Under the pieces are notes generated by a model. That model did no database searches and was not told where the DNA came from. It saw nothing but the letters and a program-made list of their open reading frames with translations. A stretch of DNA of 64,000 nt from Hippopus hippopus (Eukaryota > Mollusca > Bivalvia > Cardiida > Cardiidae): assembly GCA_946811185.2 (NCBI GenBank), contig OX328102.1, forward strand, positions 12,029,194-12,093,193, read 5' to 3'. Shown here piece by piece: positions 53,801-64,000 of the stretch (the stretch's first letter is position 1; each line of letters begins with the position of its first letter). Both the position numbers and the translations under genes were made by a program.

Positions 53801-56800
53801 TTTCTCCTTTTCCAATAATGTTTTCCAAAGCCATTTCTGTTATGGTCATCAAAACTTGGGACTGTCTGATAAAGGGTTAAACAGGGAAGAAAATGAAAGC
53901 TGACTCACCAGATACTCCTCTGTACCAACCAATGATTGGAAAGCCTCAGTTTCTATCATTGGTTTAGCTGTTCCAAAGTCTGATAGTTTATACACATGAC
54001 TGAAACAGATGAACATCATTTTACCCTTTACCAAACGACAAAATTTTAGATTGCTCCAAATTGAAAGCACTTGCAGATGACAAATTGAAGGATGGCCAAA
54101 ATGATAAAATTTGTTGATAAAATGGTAGAAAACATTGTGGGAAAAGAAGAAAATGCTGGTTACCAGCATTTTCTCCTTTTCCAACAACATTTTCAGGAAC
54201 CTTCTTCCTCGAGGTTGTTGAAAGTCAGGATTGTGTGGTAAATGGTTTAGCCTTTACCACACAATCCCAAGATTTGAAGACCCTGATGAAGAGAGCTTTT
54301 GAAAACATTGTAGGAAAAAGAAAAGATGCTGGGAACAAGCATTCTCTCCTTTTCCAACAAAGCTTTTCAAAGCCTTTTTTCTTGTGGCCTGAATTTGTCA
54401 CTGTTATGGGAGATCACTCCTTCCTTACCGCACAGCTTCTTTCTGTATAAAATCAATACCTAGCAACTGCGTTCTTGCAAAGAATTAAATCTATACCAAA
54501 AGACAAAATTTTAGACTTGTCCCAATTGAAAGCATTTACAGACCACAAATGTAAAGTGGCTTGTTAGGGGAATTTGTCCTTGATAAGGTAGAAAAAATTT
54601 TGGGAAAAGGAGAAAATGCTGGTTACCAGCATTTTCTCCTTTTCTCACAATGTTTTCATAAGGCTTCTTTCCTAGTATCAGTAAATCCTGGGATATTTTG
54701 GTAAAGGGTTAATCCAGCATCTAGAAGAATAAATATCACTTTCTCTATGTTTAAATGCTGGCTACCAGCATGGATTTAGCCATATTGACTCACCTCCCAT
54801 CATCCTCTGTTGCCACTAAAATATTGCCAGGTTTTATATCTCTGTGTAAGAAACCATGTTTTCTCAAATGTTTCATCCCCTCAACTGATGAAATAGAAGT
54901 TTCAGTGTACGTGTAAATACAAGACTCTAGCTCAACCAAATTACTTTATTTTTATACTGACAACTAACATCAGAACAAAGATATTACTTAAATGCTTAAA
55001 AACCCAAATCCCTACTATGAGAGAGAAGGCTAGTGAAAACATCATGGGTATTGGAGAAAATGCTCGAAACCAGCATTTCTACTTTTTTCACGTTTTATAC
55101 CCTATCAAAGACAGAAATTATCAGTTTAGCAACATTCAATTTGTCGACTGCAAATGTGCTGAATTTGGTCTAGTCTTACAACTTTTTTTTTGGTAAAAAG
55201 TTAACCCTTTACCACACAATCCCGAGTTTTAACGACCCTGAGAAAGGAAGCTTTTGAAAACATTGTGCAAAAAGGAGAAAATGCTGGTAACCAGCATTTT
55301 CTCCATTTCCCACAATGTTTTCTACCCTATCACAGACAAATTCCATCATTTGATTCACATTTAATTTGTCTGCAAAAGCTTTCAATTTGGACAAGTCAAA
55401 AATTTTGCCGTTTGGTAAAGAGTTAAGCAATGGTGAAAACTTTGCAAGTTCTTTACTAAATTAAAATGACAACAATTAGGCATTTGATTATTTTGTTCCT
55501 CATTAGTGTTTGGCCCATTTTGACCACAGTTTAACAAACAGGAGCACCACATGCCAGTGCCAACAGTCAGCTGCAAGTGCTTTTTCAGTGATAATTCTAA
55601 GTAAAACAAGACCACTGCATGCAGGTGCTAACCATCGGCTGCAGTTGTTTGAATTTTAGTAAAGAATTAAGTCGAAAGAGAGGAATAACTGTGTCAAAAA
55701 TATGTTTATGGTTACCTATCCCTTTTACATCAGTTCCCCTTTTGATAGTTAACAACTAAGCCAAGTCTGAAGTAAATGTCTTTGGTAATAACAAAGATAT
55801 TACAAAATGTTAAAGTTTTTGCATGACGATGACTCAGACAACAATGATGGCAAGGCTAATACAATAACCTGTTGTTTTCTTCGAAAAAAAGCCGAGCTAA
55901 AAAGAGGCTATATTTTGAGGGTTACCTGCCCGCCTTGTAGGGGGTTCCCTTTTGATAGTTAACAACTAGTCTAAATTTGAATTACAGAAATATGAGAAAA
56001 TGTCACAGTTTTCTCAAGACATCAAAGACAAAGGGTTCATATTCACCAACATTCTTAGTCTTATTCTCGAGGATTGTCTACATGTGAAAGTAACACAGCT
56101 TCTGACTGGCTAAACCAAATGGTTTAGCTGATTGGCCAAGCCAAATGGTTTAGCCAATCAAAGTTGTGTTTCTTTCAAATTTAGAAAAATCTGGAGAATA
56201 AGACTAGGGACGGCCTTAAAAATGTAGGTAAATACAGACCCAGATGAGAACAATACCTTATAGTTTTTCAGCAAAAAAAGAACAGTATACTGATACATTT
56301 GATGTAGACAAAGCCATCATGAAAAAAAATTGTAATTTCTTATTAAGGACAAAAAAAAAATACATGGGCATGTTAAATGACATTTACCAATATGTTGAAA
56401 GAATCTTAAAAATTCATCTTCCACCAGACCAAATCTGTTTTCTGGTTCACACAGCATGTTAAACAGACTTTTGTCACAATATTCCATCACTGCAACAATA
56501 CCTTGAGTGTTTAGCTGAAAATATAGCAACCATTTACCAAAATATCTGTAGGTACAGCAAAGTATTACTGAGAAAATTTGCATATGTAAAAATTGTTTAG
56601 CAGCTTTTGTCAGGGGTCCTGTGTGGCTCAGTAGTGGAGTGTAGGACTCGTGACCTGGAGGCCCGGGCAAGACCCTAGCCTAGTACTGGTGAAACCCAGG
56701 AAATACACGAATATGTGTGCTGTCGCTGTGACATGACTGAAATAATTTGAAAGCAGCATAAAACACCATTCAAACAAACAAGGTAGCTGTTCTAATTGCT

Positions 56801-59428
56801 CAGATGACGAATCTGGACTACTGTTACACTGTTTTCCATGAAAAGGTCATCAGTTTGCAGATGAGAGATTGTCTTTCTAGAACTTGAGTTCATTTGATGG
56901 AGAAACTGAAGATAATGCAATGAGGAAGTAATTAATACATGTAGGTAGTTACAGAACAATCCTATAATTTTACTATTTACCAAAGGATGAAATTTTAGGT
57001 ATCTCCAATAGAAAACATATGCAGATGACAAATTAAATGTAACTCAAAACATCAAAATGTCTTTTATAAGGTAAAAAGCATTGTTGGAAAAGGAGAAAAT
57101 GCTGTTAATGGGAAAAGGTGAAAATGCTAGTTACCAGCATTTTCTCCTTTGCCTACAATGCTCTCAAAAGCTTTTTTCTCAGGGTTGTTAAAAGTCTGAA
57201 CTGTGTGGTGAAGGGTTAAAGACCTTGAAGTAGATAATTTAGGAAAACTTTGTGGCAAAAGGAGATAATACTGTTAACCAGCATTTTCCCTTTTCCACAA
57301 TGAAGTCAATCCCTAAATAGACAAATCACCTTATTTGTGCCATACTGTGTCCGAAAATGCTTTCAAACATGATGAGTCTAAAATCTTTTATGAGTTAAAG
57401 TGTTAATTCTAAGTTTTGAGGGTTGGCAAGACCATTTCACTTACATCCTCCTCCTCTCCAATGAAGTCTATGATGTTCTCATGTTTCTTGTCATGCTTCA
57501 GTGATCGTAGAGCCTCAATTTCTCTCTGTGGTATTCCCGTTTTTCTCAATTTAGATTCAAATATCTTCAAAGCTCGAATCTCTCCAGTTACCTGTAAAAT
57601 TTTATGACAATATGTGAAAACTTTAAACACAAATACGTGTATTGTTTTAACCCTTTACCCAACAGTCCCTATAGGAGAAGACTTGGAAAAAACATGGAAA
57701 ATGAAAAATGAGAACATACTGGTAACCAGCATCTTTTTTTTCCAAACTGTTTTCTAACAAATCCCAATTCTTGAGTCACATTTTTTTTTTTTTCATCTAC
57801 AAATGCTGTCAATTTAGACTAGTGTAGAATTTTGTCATTTGGTAAAGGATTAAGCAGCCACTGGGAGCAATCATTGAGAAGATGAGTTTCTCTTTCAAAA
57901 TCTTTTGTCACATTCCTGACTTCTGGCAGACACATTCTCTATGCAACTTGCAAATTCATTTTGAATAGTCAATATCTGGAATTCATTGCTCACTACAGTA
58001 ACTGGAAATATATATAGGTACATTTATATGATCCTGACTGTAGTGTGTAGCTTTCTTATATCATTAACTCATTCACAGTCGAAAAAAAAATTCTAATGTC
58101 TTCTAACCCCGATTCGGGGACTAGCTCCGATGTTATTTTTGTGATTCTTTCTCCGCTAGCCCCCGCAGCAGCCGCTCTTACGACCCATCTGGAGTGAAAA
58201 ATGAAAATACCGGCATCGTTTCAAATGGCCATATGCGTCGATCTTTTCTTTGCCAGTGAACAATAAGGTCCTTAATCAATAGATTAATGATTAATCTTTA
58301 CAAAAATACCAAAATAATTAAAAAATGAAAGTGTTACCTCCTTGTAATTCCATTATTTCAGAATGTAAATATCCGTTTACCTACTTCCCTGGAAATCGAA
58401 ACTAGGCTTGACATTAATTTTACTGCGTATGTTTCGGAAGTCACTTCCGGTACATTAAAGTTCTTTTTATCACAATTTATCGGCTTCTGTGTTATCAGCG
58501 TGGGCATAAAAAGGAAAGCTAAAAGTACTGGAAGTATTTCATTTCTGAGGAGTCATATTTATCACTTAAATTGCCAATCACACAATATCATTTTTTCAAT
58601 TCAAACTGACCACGCATGCACATTTAAGTGAATTTATAATGAGTGTTTGTTTACAAATTAGCCAGATGTGTTTATGTCAAATAAATGGTAAACTACGAAA
58701 ATATGAACAAAAACCTTGCACTTAACTTGGTGTCAACATGAAGTTAAATCATTTATCTATCGATTCATGTCATTTTTCATAGCTGACAAGCAGATTAAAG
58801 ACACATTTAGTAAACTGAAAGATTGACAGGTAAGATTTTGAAATTTCCAGATGGTGCTAAAGAAAGGCTGATGTGAAGGGTTGCGGAGACCAAGTCACAA
58901 AAATAACATCGGAGCAACCCTTCAGACTGAAGGTAAATGTCTTCCAAAGTAACATTTGCAGATGACAAGTAGAAATGTACTAACCAGTATAGAAATCTAC
59001 AAATGTATTTTAAATGATGCAAACTTTTGTTGAATTAGTAGGAAATTGGAGAAGTCCAGAATTATGACAAAAACTGAACTGCTGAATGAACAAAATAGGT
59101 TTTCAGGAACCAATTGTCTGACTTTCTTTGGATCCAACTAGAATGATTATCACGCAAAACATTATACATCAGACTATTTGTCCAGAAAATTATTTTCTAT
59201 CTGTATTACAATGTTCAATACATATATTTAGCGCTGTAAGTATTAAGCTTTTCCTTGTATTGGTTTTCCCAGTTTTGCCTTTGGAGACTTCCCTTGCCGA
59301 GACAAGTTTTACGATACCTTATGTATTCCTTTAAACACTTCTGATGTTGCCCCTTTTCCCACCGAAGAATCCGTGGCATAAACATAATTTTGTGTGGCTC
59401 TGAAATTTCTAGTGGTTGGACTTGACAT
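33834..59428 (-). CDS. TBK1: TBK1/IKK-epsilon-type serine/threonine kinase, complete gene model (18 coding exons)
   Basis: This is the IKK-related kinase that, in animals, phosphorylates IRF-type factors and adaptors downstream of STING, TRAF or TLR signals. The exons on the - strand, all with GT-AG junctions and matching phase, are: 59428-59318, 57591-57445, 56514-56388, 54884-54794, 53999-53909, 52137-51980, 50911-50801, 49739-49560, 48574-48345, 47828-47675, 45323-45173, 43044-42941, 42194-42075, 40544-40443, 39736-39643, 38888-38740, 37844-37770 and 33885-33834. The total is 2247 bp, 748 residues; human TBK1 has 729. Visible features are the glycine loop GKGATSEVF, catalytic Lys46 (RALKIF), HRDIKPGN with Asp144, DFG at 166-168, activation-loop Ser181 in FQSLVGTEEYL (equivalent to human Ser172), ubiquitin-like domain about 315-395, helical scaffold about 417-657, and C-terminal coil 700-740. 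An alternative last exon at 36285-36321 would give 743 residues. Human numbers are from memory. Confidence 0.95.
34458..35787 (+). mobile_element. Mariner copy 1 (DD34D), inactive
   Basis: Imperfect inverted ends (TGTTCGATATGTAATGTGTA at left, its complement at right) are flanked by TA at 34458 and 35786. The transposase reading frame starts at ATG 34652 with a helix-turn-helix region (YETVRRWRKKFLTG), SGRP, ARWIPH, GDKTWVHY (first Asp) and HDNAPSH (second Asp). Compared with copy 2 it has a 3-bp insertion after HY, a 14-bp deletion near 35200 that creates a stop, and a 2-bp loss near 35511 just before the third Asp. It lies in the last TBK1 intron if exon 18 is at 33834. Confidence 0.9.
34652..35700 (+). 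pseudogene. Broken mariner transposase gene
   Basis: About 345 codons of coding sequence are recognisable in three frame segments. The enzyme would bind its terminal repeats and cut and paste the element through three Asp residues; in copy 2 the last two are separated by 34 residues (DD34D). Lesions are listed in the element entry. No intact frame remains. Confidence 0.85.
36285..36321 (-). CDS. TBK1: Alternative terminal exon of the TBK1-like gene
   Basis: A strong acceptor (TTAATTTTTTTCCAG) is followed by a phase-compatible 37-bp sequence encoding CSLQGSLLTPP after a split Arg, then TGA. Joined to exon 17 it gives 743 residues. Against it, the residues are less coil-like than those of the exon at 33834-33885. 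Either this is an alternative end or a chance match; RNA reads would decide. Confidence 0.35.
36340..37430. repeat. Tandem repeat rich in TGACCTTGACCTT motifs
   Basis: Units of variable length share TTTGACCTTTCAGTGTGACC, AACCTAATTGAAGAAATGAT and AATCC(A/G)TC(C/G)ATAAATG, with at least four diverged units between 36430 and 37300. It ends in GGATAGATGAACACACACAC. It resembles the pearl-like elements and carries AAGGTCA half-sites on the - strand. It lies in a TBK1 intron. Confidence 0.55.
39108..39295. mobile_element. MITE-6 fold-back copy inserted in a MITE-1
   Basis: A long palindrome is centred on GGTTAAACCAAATGCTAAACC; its ends read GTTACCAACCAT and ATGGTTGGTGA. Left of it is the start of a MITE-1 (CCTTTACAAAACAATCC) and right of it the MITE-1 continues (TTTTAATGACCCTGATG), so MITE-6 interrupted an older MITE-1 in a TBK1 intron. 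Confidence 0.65.
39643..47828 (-). CDS. TBK1: TBK1 exons 10-15: scaffold and dimerization helices
   Basis: Six exons encode a mostly helical region: 47675-47828 (YRVARAICEEIALSQYF), 45173-45323 (RWKELLLNRLETEVSLYRDR), 42941-43044, 42075-42194 (YHEERLHKFDR, very close to human YNEEQIHKFDK), 40443-40544 (KKMEEIHHHFLAW) and 39643-39736 (LQKKIEALQHEIRSMKSAI). In the human protein this part forms the dimer interface. Mariner copy 2 and several MITEs lie in the introns, so intron sizes range from under 1 kb to over 2 kb. Confidence 0.9.
40585..41130. mobile_element. Short pearl-like element with two core repeats
   Basis: The left end is CAGACGTCTCCCCCC. Core repeats share AGCCAGAGTTATGGTTCTTG (about 40770 and 40924) and AAGGTTTTCGAGT. 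The right end has a hairpin, TGTCTCCCGACC...GGGGGGAGACA. Confidence 0.6.
41145..41415 (+). repeat. SINE-1 copy
   Basis: A tRNA-like head with B box CTGGTTCAAATCC and the SINE-1 body (GTTCATTCCTCTCTCAC, AAGCATGGATAGGTG) is followed by a tail of ATTAATCAATCAATC. It lies in a TBK1 intron between exons 13 and 14. Confidence 0.75.
43661..44994 (-). mobile_element. Mariner copy 2 (DD34D), inactive
   Basis: It is bounded by TACGAGGGAAGTTCGATATG and its complement ending CATATCGAACAGCCCTCGTA, with TA at both edges. The transposase C-terminal two thirds (43780-44415) is open and shows GDKTWVHYFEP, HDNAPSH and YSPDLAPCDFF with 34 residues between the last two Asp. Upstream there is a nonsense change (Trp to TAG near 44426), a 2-bp loss near 44587 and a 1-bp loss near 44656. 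It sits in the TBK1 intron between exons 11 and 12, on the same strand as TBK1. Confidence 0.92.
43740..44799 (-). pseudogene. Broken mariner transposase gene, copy 2
   Basis: It begins at ATG 44799-44797 and ends near 43740. It is over 90% alike to copy 1 by eye. It carries different lesions from copy 1, so the two copies decayed independently after insertion. Confidence 0.85.
45025..45073. repeat. Perfect 17-bp hairpin beside TBK1 exon 11
   Basis: AAAAAAATGTTATTAAG (45025-45041) pairs with CTTAATAACATTTTTTT (45057-45073) around 15 bases. It lies 100 bp inside the intron downstream of exon 11, just beyond mariner copy 2. Confidence 0.75.
46007..46796. mobile_element. Element with GTATAAGTGTTTTTTTTTCTGC inverted ends (MITE-7)
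   Basis: Left sequence TACTGTATAAG...TTTCTGC...TTTCTGCGAACC is inverted at the right as GGTTCGCAG...GCAGAAA...CTTATACGGTA. TA stands at both edges. No coding sequence is seen. It lies in the TBK1 intron between exons 10 and 11. Confidence 0.6.
48345..49739 (-). CDS. TBK1: TBK1 exons 8-9: end of kinase domain and ubiquitin-like domain
   Basis: Exon 8 (49560-49739) encodes WLKGTLTSILARLMESD and FDQFFREADDICSRRVIYIF, the conserved end of the kinase lobe leading into the ubiquitin-like domain. Exon 9 (48345-48574) carries KKQQLINYEECSLRDI and YPKMSMETPLVMI, matching the shape of the human segment that contains NQELIYEGRRLVLE and NPIFVVS. This domain controls substrate access and kinase activity in human TBK1. 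Confidence 0.9.
50801..52137 (-). CDS. TBK1: TBK1 exons 6-7: kinase C-lobe
   Basis: Exon 6 (51980-52137) starts HPDIF and carries GADLWSLGATLYHAATGKVP, the family's DLWS..VT.YHAATG signature after the activation segment, then FQPYYGRND. Exon 7 (50801-50911) carries FKMIASKEFGVISGEQ and ELPATCRLSR, matching the human MYKIITGKPSGAISG and PVSCSLSR region. The exon 7 donor is GTCAGT, weaker than the others. Confidence 0.92.
53909..56514 (-). CDS. TBK1: TBK1 exons 3-5: hinge, catalytic loop and activation segment
   Basis: Exon 3 (56388-56514) encodes LNTQGIVAVMEYCDKSLFNM, the hinge (MEYC) and helix D. Exon 4 (54794-54884) begins in Val129 and holds EGMKHL and the catalytic loop HRDIKPGN. Exon 5 (53909-53999) holds YKLSDFGTAKP and the activation loop FQSLVGTEEYL. 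Exons 4 and 5 are both 91 bp. All residues needed for catalysis are present, so the kinase should be active. Confidence 0.94.
57445..59428 (-). CDS. TBK1: TBK1 exons 1-2: start codon and kinase N-lobe
   Basis: Exon 1 (59318-59428, 37 codons) opens with ATGTCAAGTCC and ends CATAAG before donor GTATCG. It carries NYVYATDSSVGKGATSEVF, which aligns with the human start NHLWLLSDILGQGATANVF. Exon 2 (57445-57591, 49 codons, phase 0 on both sides, donor GTAAGT) carries VTGEIRALKIF with the ATP-binding Lys46, and QREIEALRSL with the helix-C Glu expected to pair with it. Intron 1 (57592-59317) holds the covarying hairpin pair at 58107-58929. I chose this start because it is the only in-frame ATG before the glycine loop and its length matches the family. 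Confidence 0.93.
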
Positions 59429-62400
59429 TTTCACAGCCCAAAATTTTGTCACGACCCTCTAGTCAAAGCGAAAGTAGCTTTTCCCGATGATGACGGAAGT
59501 TAACTAACCGGAAATGATAACTTAAAAATTTCGTCCCGTACCCAAATCGTCCGCTGATAAGTCGCGACTAAATTCTTCTTCTTCTTTGTTGTTATTGTTG
59601 CTGTTGTTCTCTTCATCATCGTCATCATCATCATGGTCGTCGACGTAGTCGTCGTCCTCGTAATTATCAGTATCTTTGTCGTCCTCACGATCATCATTAT
59701 CATCATCTTCTTCTTATTCATGATGATGATGAGGCATATTCATGACTTAGCCCCAATCCTCTTATTCTGTGTCCCTACTCTTGTCTTTGGCACTTAGAAT
59801 TCTAAAACCTGCGTGTGGCTATCCATGGTCGTCCAACTCTTCAACAGGCCACGAAGTCCGTGTTATTGTATGAATTCACGGAATAACCAGAGCTGTATTT
59901 ATTACCCCCGCAAAACGATTCAAGTTAATTCATCGTCGAACTTGCACACTTTAGATATTTACCCAATTTTGAATGTACATGTGAGGGCTTACTGAGAGAC
60001 GATAGTGTAGGATTGATTGCCAGTATCATATCGAAGAGGCCTATGATATTTGATCTACAACACACGAAAAGGGGCATTCGGACATTTACGTGAAGTGTCG
60101 TCTCGGATCAGGCTTTGCAGTCAGCGCAGGCTAATCCGAAATGACACTTTACGTTTTTATGCAATTTTCTGTTTTGCGCAAGTCTAATGAAGAACAACAT
60201 CTAATGTAGTGGGTAAAGTGCCGTCTCGGATTAGCCTGCGCGGACTGCGCAGGCTGATCCGATACGACACTTTACGCAAATGTCTGAATGCCCCTTTCCA
60301 CGTGTATCTACAATGTCCGCTTTGCTGAGACATGCTGGACACCATGAAACTACTCTAAGTTTGATCGATTGATTGTATATTATTTAACGCCGTTTTCAAC
60401 ATTATTTTAGTCCATATCTCGGCGGCCAGTGCATCTATCCATGCTTTCCTGGAGTTTCTTTTACCAGTATTCTGCACAATATTCTTTCCAAGCCACTGGC
60501 TGCTCTCCCACATAACCATTGTCGAAACAATGGTCAGCGGTGAGAGAGGAATGAATCCTGTCGCAATGACTATCATCAATCCTCGGAAAGAAATTAAGCG
60601 AGCCGACGATCGAACCAGCGACCTCCTATTCTCAAGTCCTGTGCTACCGATTTGAGCTACCGGGGCTCGGCACTCTTTTGGTCTTTCTTCTAGACTGAAT
60701 ATAGGGTCAAACAGCGTTGTAAACATTATTTCAGAGAGATACTTTTTACTCATTGTTATGAATCGTTGAATTACCCTAGAACATCAACTGTCGGTGTCCG
60801 TGGATGTGAGGTAGAGCGTCGGCCTTGTAACCAATAGGTCCTGAGTTCGATACCCGGGAGCGGGTGTCAACTTTGGGATTTTTCATTGGCCCACACATTC
60901 AGCGCGAGTACTGGTGTAGTTCCCAGGAAGCAGAATCGAGAGAGATTAGTTTAAGTTGTAAGAACTTGTTTCTCAATTGATGTAAAATAAATATGTTTAA
61001 ATTTAACTGTCGGAACAAGCTTACCAATATGATTTGAACCATGCGCTGTGAAAAGGGGATTGATGCATCTGAGAGGGGGGAAAAAATAAAAATGCCCAGG
61101 TCAGCTTTTGCCGTCCGCGGAGGCAACCTAGGTCGAACCTCTTTGCTATTTGTTAACATCTTCTTTATTTCAAAGGACCAGCCTACCTCATGATTCCGTC
61201 GGTTATTGGACAAAAAGGAAATATGGACCTATAATCATATGATGACTCTTGGTATAATGTATCACGGAGATGTATCGAACCCCCTTTTGCCAGCGCGCAG
61301 CTCATTTCATCCATCGGTTCAGAGAGCATGTATGTACGATCCCTGACTGATTTTACTTTTTGAGTTGGACAGCAAAAAAATTTTAAACCGAATTCTTGAG
61401 TCTTTGCCTCCAGTGGGCAATCAAATCGCAGCTGTAATAAATTGGGTTATCAGTCGCAAACTTATACATAAACGATAAAATGACCTGTCATCTTGAATGA
61501 TCTGGAATACTGTCAAAATCGGGTTAAACACCGGTTGCCGATCGACGATTTTTCATTTGAACGATTCAAGAAGCTTCTTAACACGGATTTTATGTACGAG
61601 AACAATTGTTGGTTTGCGTCGACTAATAATGCTGTTGTCCAAAACAGTTACTGGAGGCTTTTAAACTAACTTTTCGCAAGTGTGGAAATGAAAATGAGCC
61701 ATGCTCTGTGAAAAGGGGGTTCAATGCAACTTCACAAAGTATCGATCCAAGTCAGCCTGCGCAGTCCGTGCAAAGTGACCCGAGTCGACTTTTTTGCTTT
61801 AGGCAAATTTTAAGCAGTTCCAAGGACTAGTTTACCTTATCAGGGATCTATATATGCGATTCCTGACCTCATGATTCGTTCTCTTGTGAGACAAACAAGC
61901 AGCACTTTATGGATCCATTAATTATGTGATGATTTGCTTAGTATGCATGCACAGATCAACTCCCTTTTGACAGAGCACGCCACCTCAAATGTATTGAGTT
62001 CGGACCTACACACATGTGGTCATGACGTCTGTTTCATTTTAATTCACAAGACCATATTGTTTAGTTTAAATGTATGCTATTCATCATTAAAAACACGATT
62101 TACAAAGAAAGAAAGGAAAAAAAAAATACCGAATGAAAGTCACGGGTAAATAGGTAGGAAAAGAATTAGAGAAAATGTTTTGTTGCAAGCATTTTCGTAC
62201 TGCCTTACAATCGATTTAAAAAAAATCATTCCTTCAATGTAATTAAAACACGGGATTCGATATATCTCTTATAATGGGAGAGTAGTACGCTTTTTTAAAA
62301 CCGGCCCGACTAAGCACGTTGAATCCTCGGGATCAGCAGGACATAATTTCAGGGGTTTTTTTTTTAGTATCAATTTCTAAAAACAAATTCTTGAAATGGC

Positions 62401-62986
62401 TTTCTGAAATTGAAATGGGATGGTCATGTCTTACAAATGTAAGTGTCTCGTTGGGTAAAAAAAGAAATACAGTACGTTCAAACACGAGTACGATAAACTA
62501 TCTATAGCTTTTTGCACACCTAAAGGGCAGAAGTAGTTGTTTCGAAGATTGATGTTGTTGTTGTTGGTCTAAACCACGCCTTCTTTTTCTCGTAATCGCC
62601 AGCCTAATATGTTTTTCACCAATCATCTGCAAAAACTCGACATTATCTGAGATTTATTAGTTGAAAGTTCCAAGAGTAAAGTTGGAAAGCGTCATCGAAT
62701 GAGAGATACAGTTTAAATATATAGAAACTGTGGAACTTTTGGTAGGACTTAATCGACCACCAATAGTTTGCAAAAAGGGAGTCCGCTAATGGAATGAGAA
62801 GAATTCGATGTAAATAAAGGCAAATTTAGTGTGATCGTGTAACTGTTAGTGCGGCAAAATGCCAACATGGAGGCCGGGCTGTCTTCGTGGATCAGTCTAT
62901 GAGCCAGGTAATGAAAATTGATCTTTTGGGAAATATTTTGTGTTGAAAAATGTTTCGCGCTATTCGATGTTGTGGGTGGGGTATGT

Positions 62987-63019
<33 letters not shown>

Positions 63020-64000
63020 AAGGGGGACACAAGACTTAAGCTGAACTTTGGATCTTTCATTAGAGGATGGTGTCATGTATTTAAAATGAAACAAGACAAA
63101 AACTTATTAACCAATCAGAATTGTTTATCATTTGAAATTCAGCTGAACATACAGTATTTCACTTCATTTCAGCATAAAATCATTATGTGGAATAATGAGA
63201 GTTTTTCACTCACCTATAGCAGGCCATCTTACATTTCACAAAGACAGGCACATACATATTTAGAATTTCATGGAAATACTGAACATCACTTATGACAGTT
63301 TTTAACATAATTCACCTATTTGCAAGACATGGAAAAATAAAAAAAGGACAGCATAGATTCAGAATCAGACTACATATTCTGTGAAGTCTAATCTTGATCT
63401 TTGCTTTCTACACTGTAAAAGGCGGTCAGACTCTAAATGAGACTGAAACTCTGAATAGAGTAGTGAACTCCATTCTGTTTTTACAAGGCAGTTATAGTCC
63501 TAAACCCTTTACCAGGCAATCCCAACTTTTAATGACACGAAGAAAGGAAGTTTTTTGAAGAGATTATGGAAAAAGGTAAAAATTTTAGTCTCCAGTGTTT
63601 CCTTTTTTTCTCTCAATGTTTTTCATTCTTTTTGAAACATATTAATTTTTGAGTGACAAATATTTTATTGTCTGTAAATGCTTTCAGTGTTGATCAGTGT
63701 AAGATTTTGTGGTTTGGTAGAGAGTTAAACTTGTACCATTTCACAAAAATTTGGACACGTCCAAACTGTAGGATTTAGTAGATTTATAGTCAGATTCCTT
63801 TTTAAACAGGTAAAGAACAATGCAAAAAAAGGAGAAAGTGCTTGTTACAAACTACAAAGTTTTTGACTCATCCAATTTCAAATCTGTTGCAGTTGATTAT
63901 CGGCTTAAATGATGAAAGTTATCTCTGAAAAGATTAAAAAACATAGCTGGAAAAGGTTACCAGCATTTTAGATCTTTTCCAACAATGTTTTCAACCCTTT

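Overview
This window looks like nuclear DNA of a heterodont bivalve mollusc, which is an inference from gene structure and repeat types. The genes are split by long introns with GT-AG junctions, there is no operon structure, and AT-rich space is packed with non-autonomous transposons. These include TTAA-flanked fold-back elements, tRNA-derived SINEs and pearl/HINE-type elements with about 160-bp core repeats, all common in bivalve genomes. I could not identify the species from the sequence alone.

Three protein-coding genes are supported. (1) On the + strand, the 3' part of an unrecognised gene (613-4988) encodes a protein with a long Arg/Gly/Ser repeat region and a SUMO-interacting-motif-like C-terminus; its 5' exons lie outside the window or were not found. 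(2) On the - strand, a calmodulin-family gene (12637-16071) has four canonical EF-hands and the ancestral calmodulin intron positions; its first small exon(s) were not found. (3) On the - strand, an apparently complete TBK1/IKK-epsilon-type innate immune kinase gene runs from an ATG at 59428 to a terminal exon at 33834 (or an alternative one at 36285). I assembled 18 coding exons in consistent phase (748 or 743 residues), covering the kinase domain, ubiquitin-like domain, scaffold/dimerization helices and C-terminal coil. The kinase would act downstream of STING- or TRAF-like adaptors to phosphorylate IRF-type factors.

The rest is mostly mobile DNA. The dominant family (here MITE-1) is a 225-230 bp element with TTAA ends, piggyBac-like termini and a central perfect palindrome, present in dozens of copies. 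MITE-2 is another TTAA-ended family with a different palindrome. MITE-3 has TGAGCCATGCTCTG termini. There are also two dead DD34D mariner copies in inverted orientation in TBK1 introns, three SINE families, a degenerate GIY-YIG retroelement fragment, four tandem-core (pearl/HINE-like) elements, a 41-bp minisatellite and simple repeats.

The most unusual signals are: a pair of inverted copies of a structured element in TBK1 intron 1, whose near-identical 29-nt loop is held by stems that differ in sequence but keep base pairing, with a second overlapping and mutually exclusive pairing; concerted changes in both arms of MITE-1 palindromes; direct proof of TTAA target duplication from nested elements; chains of elements sharing a single TTAA; and palindromic nuclear-receptor-like sites in a tandem array.
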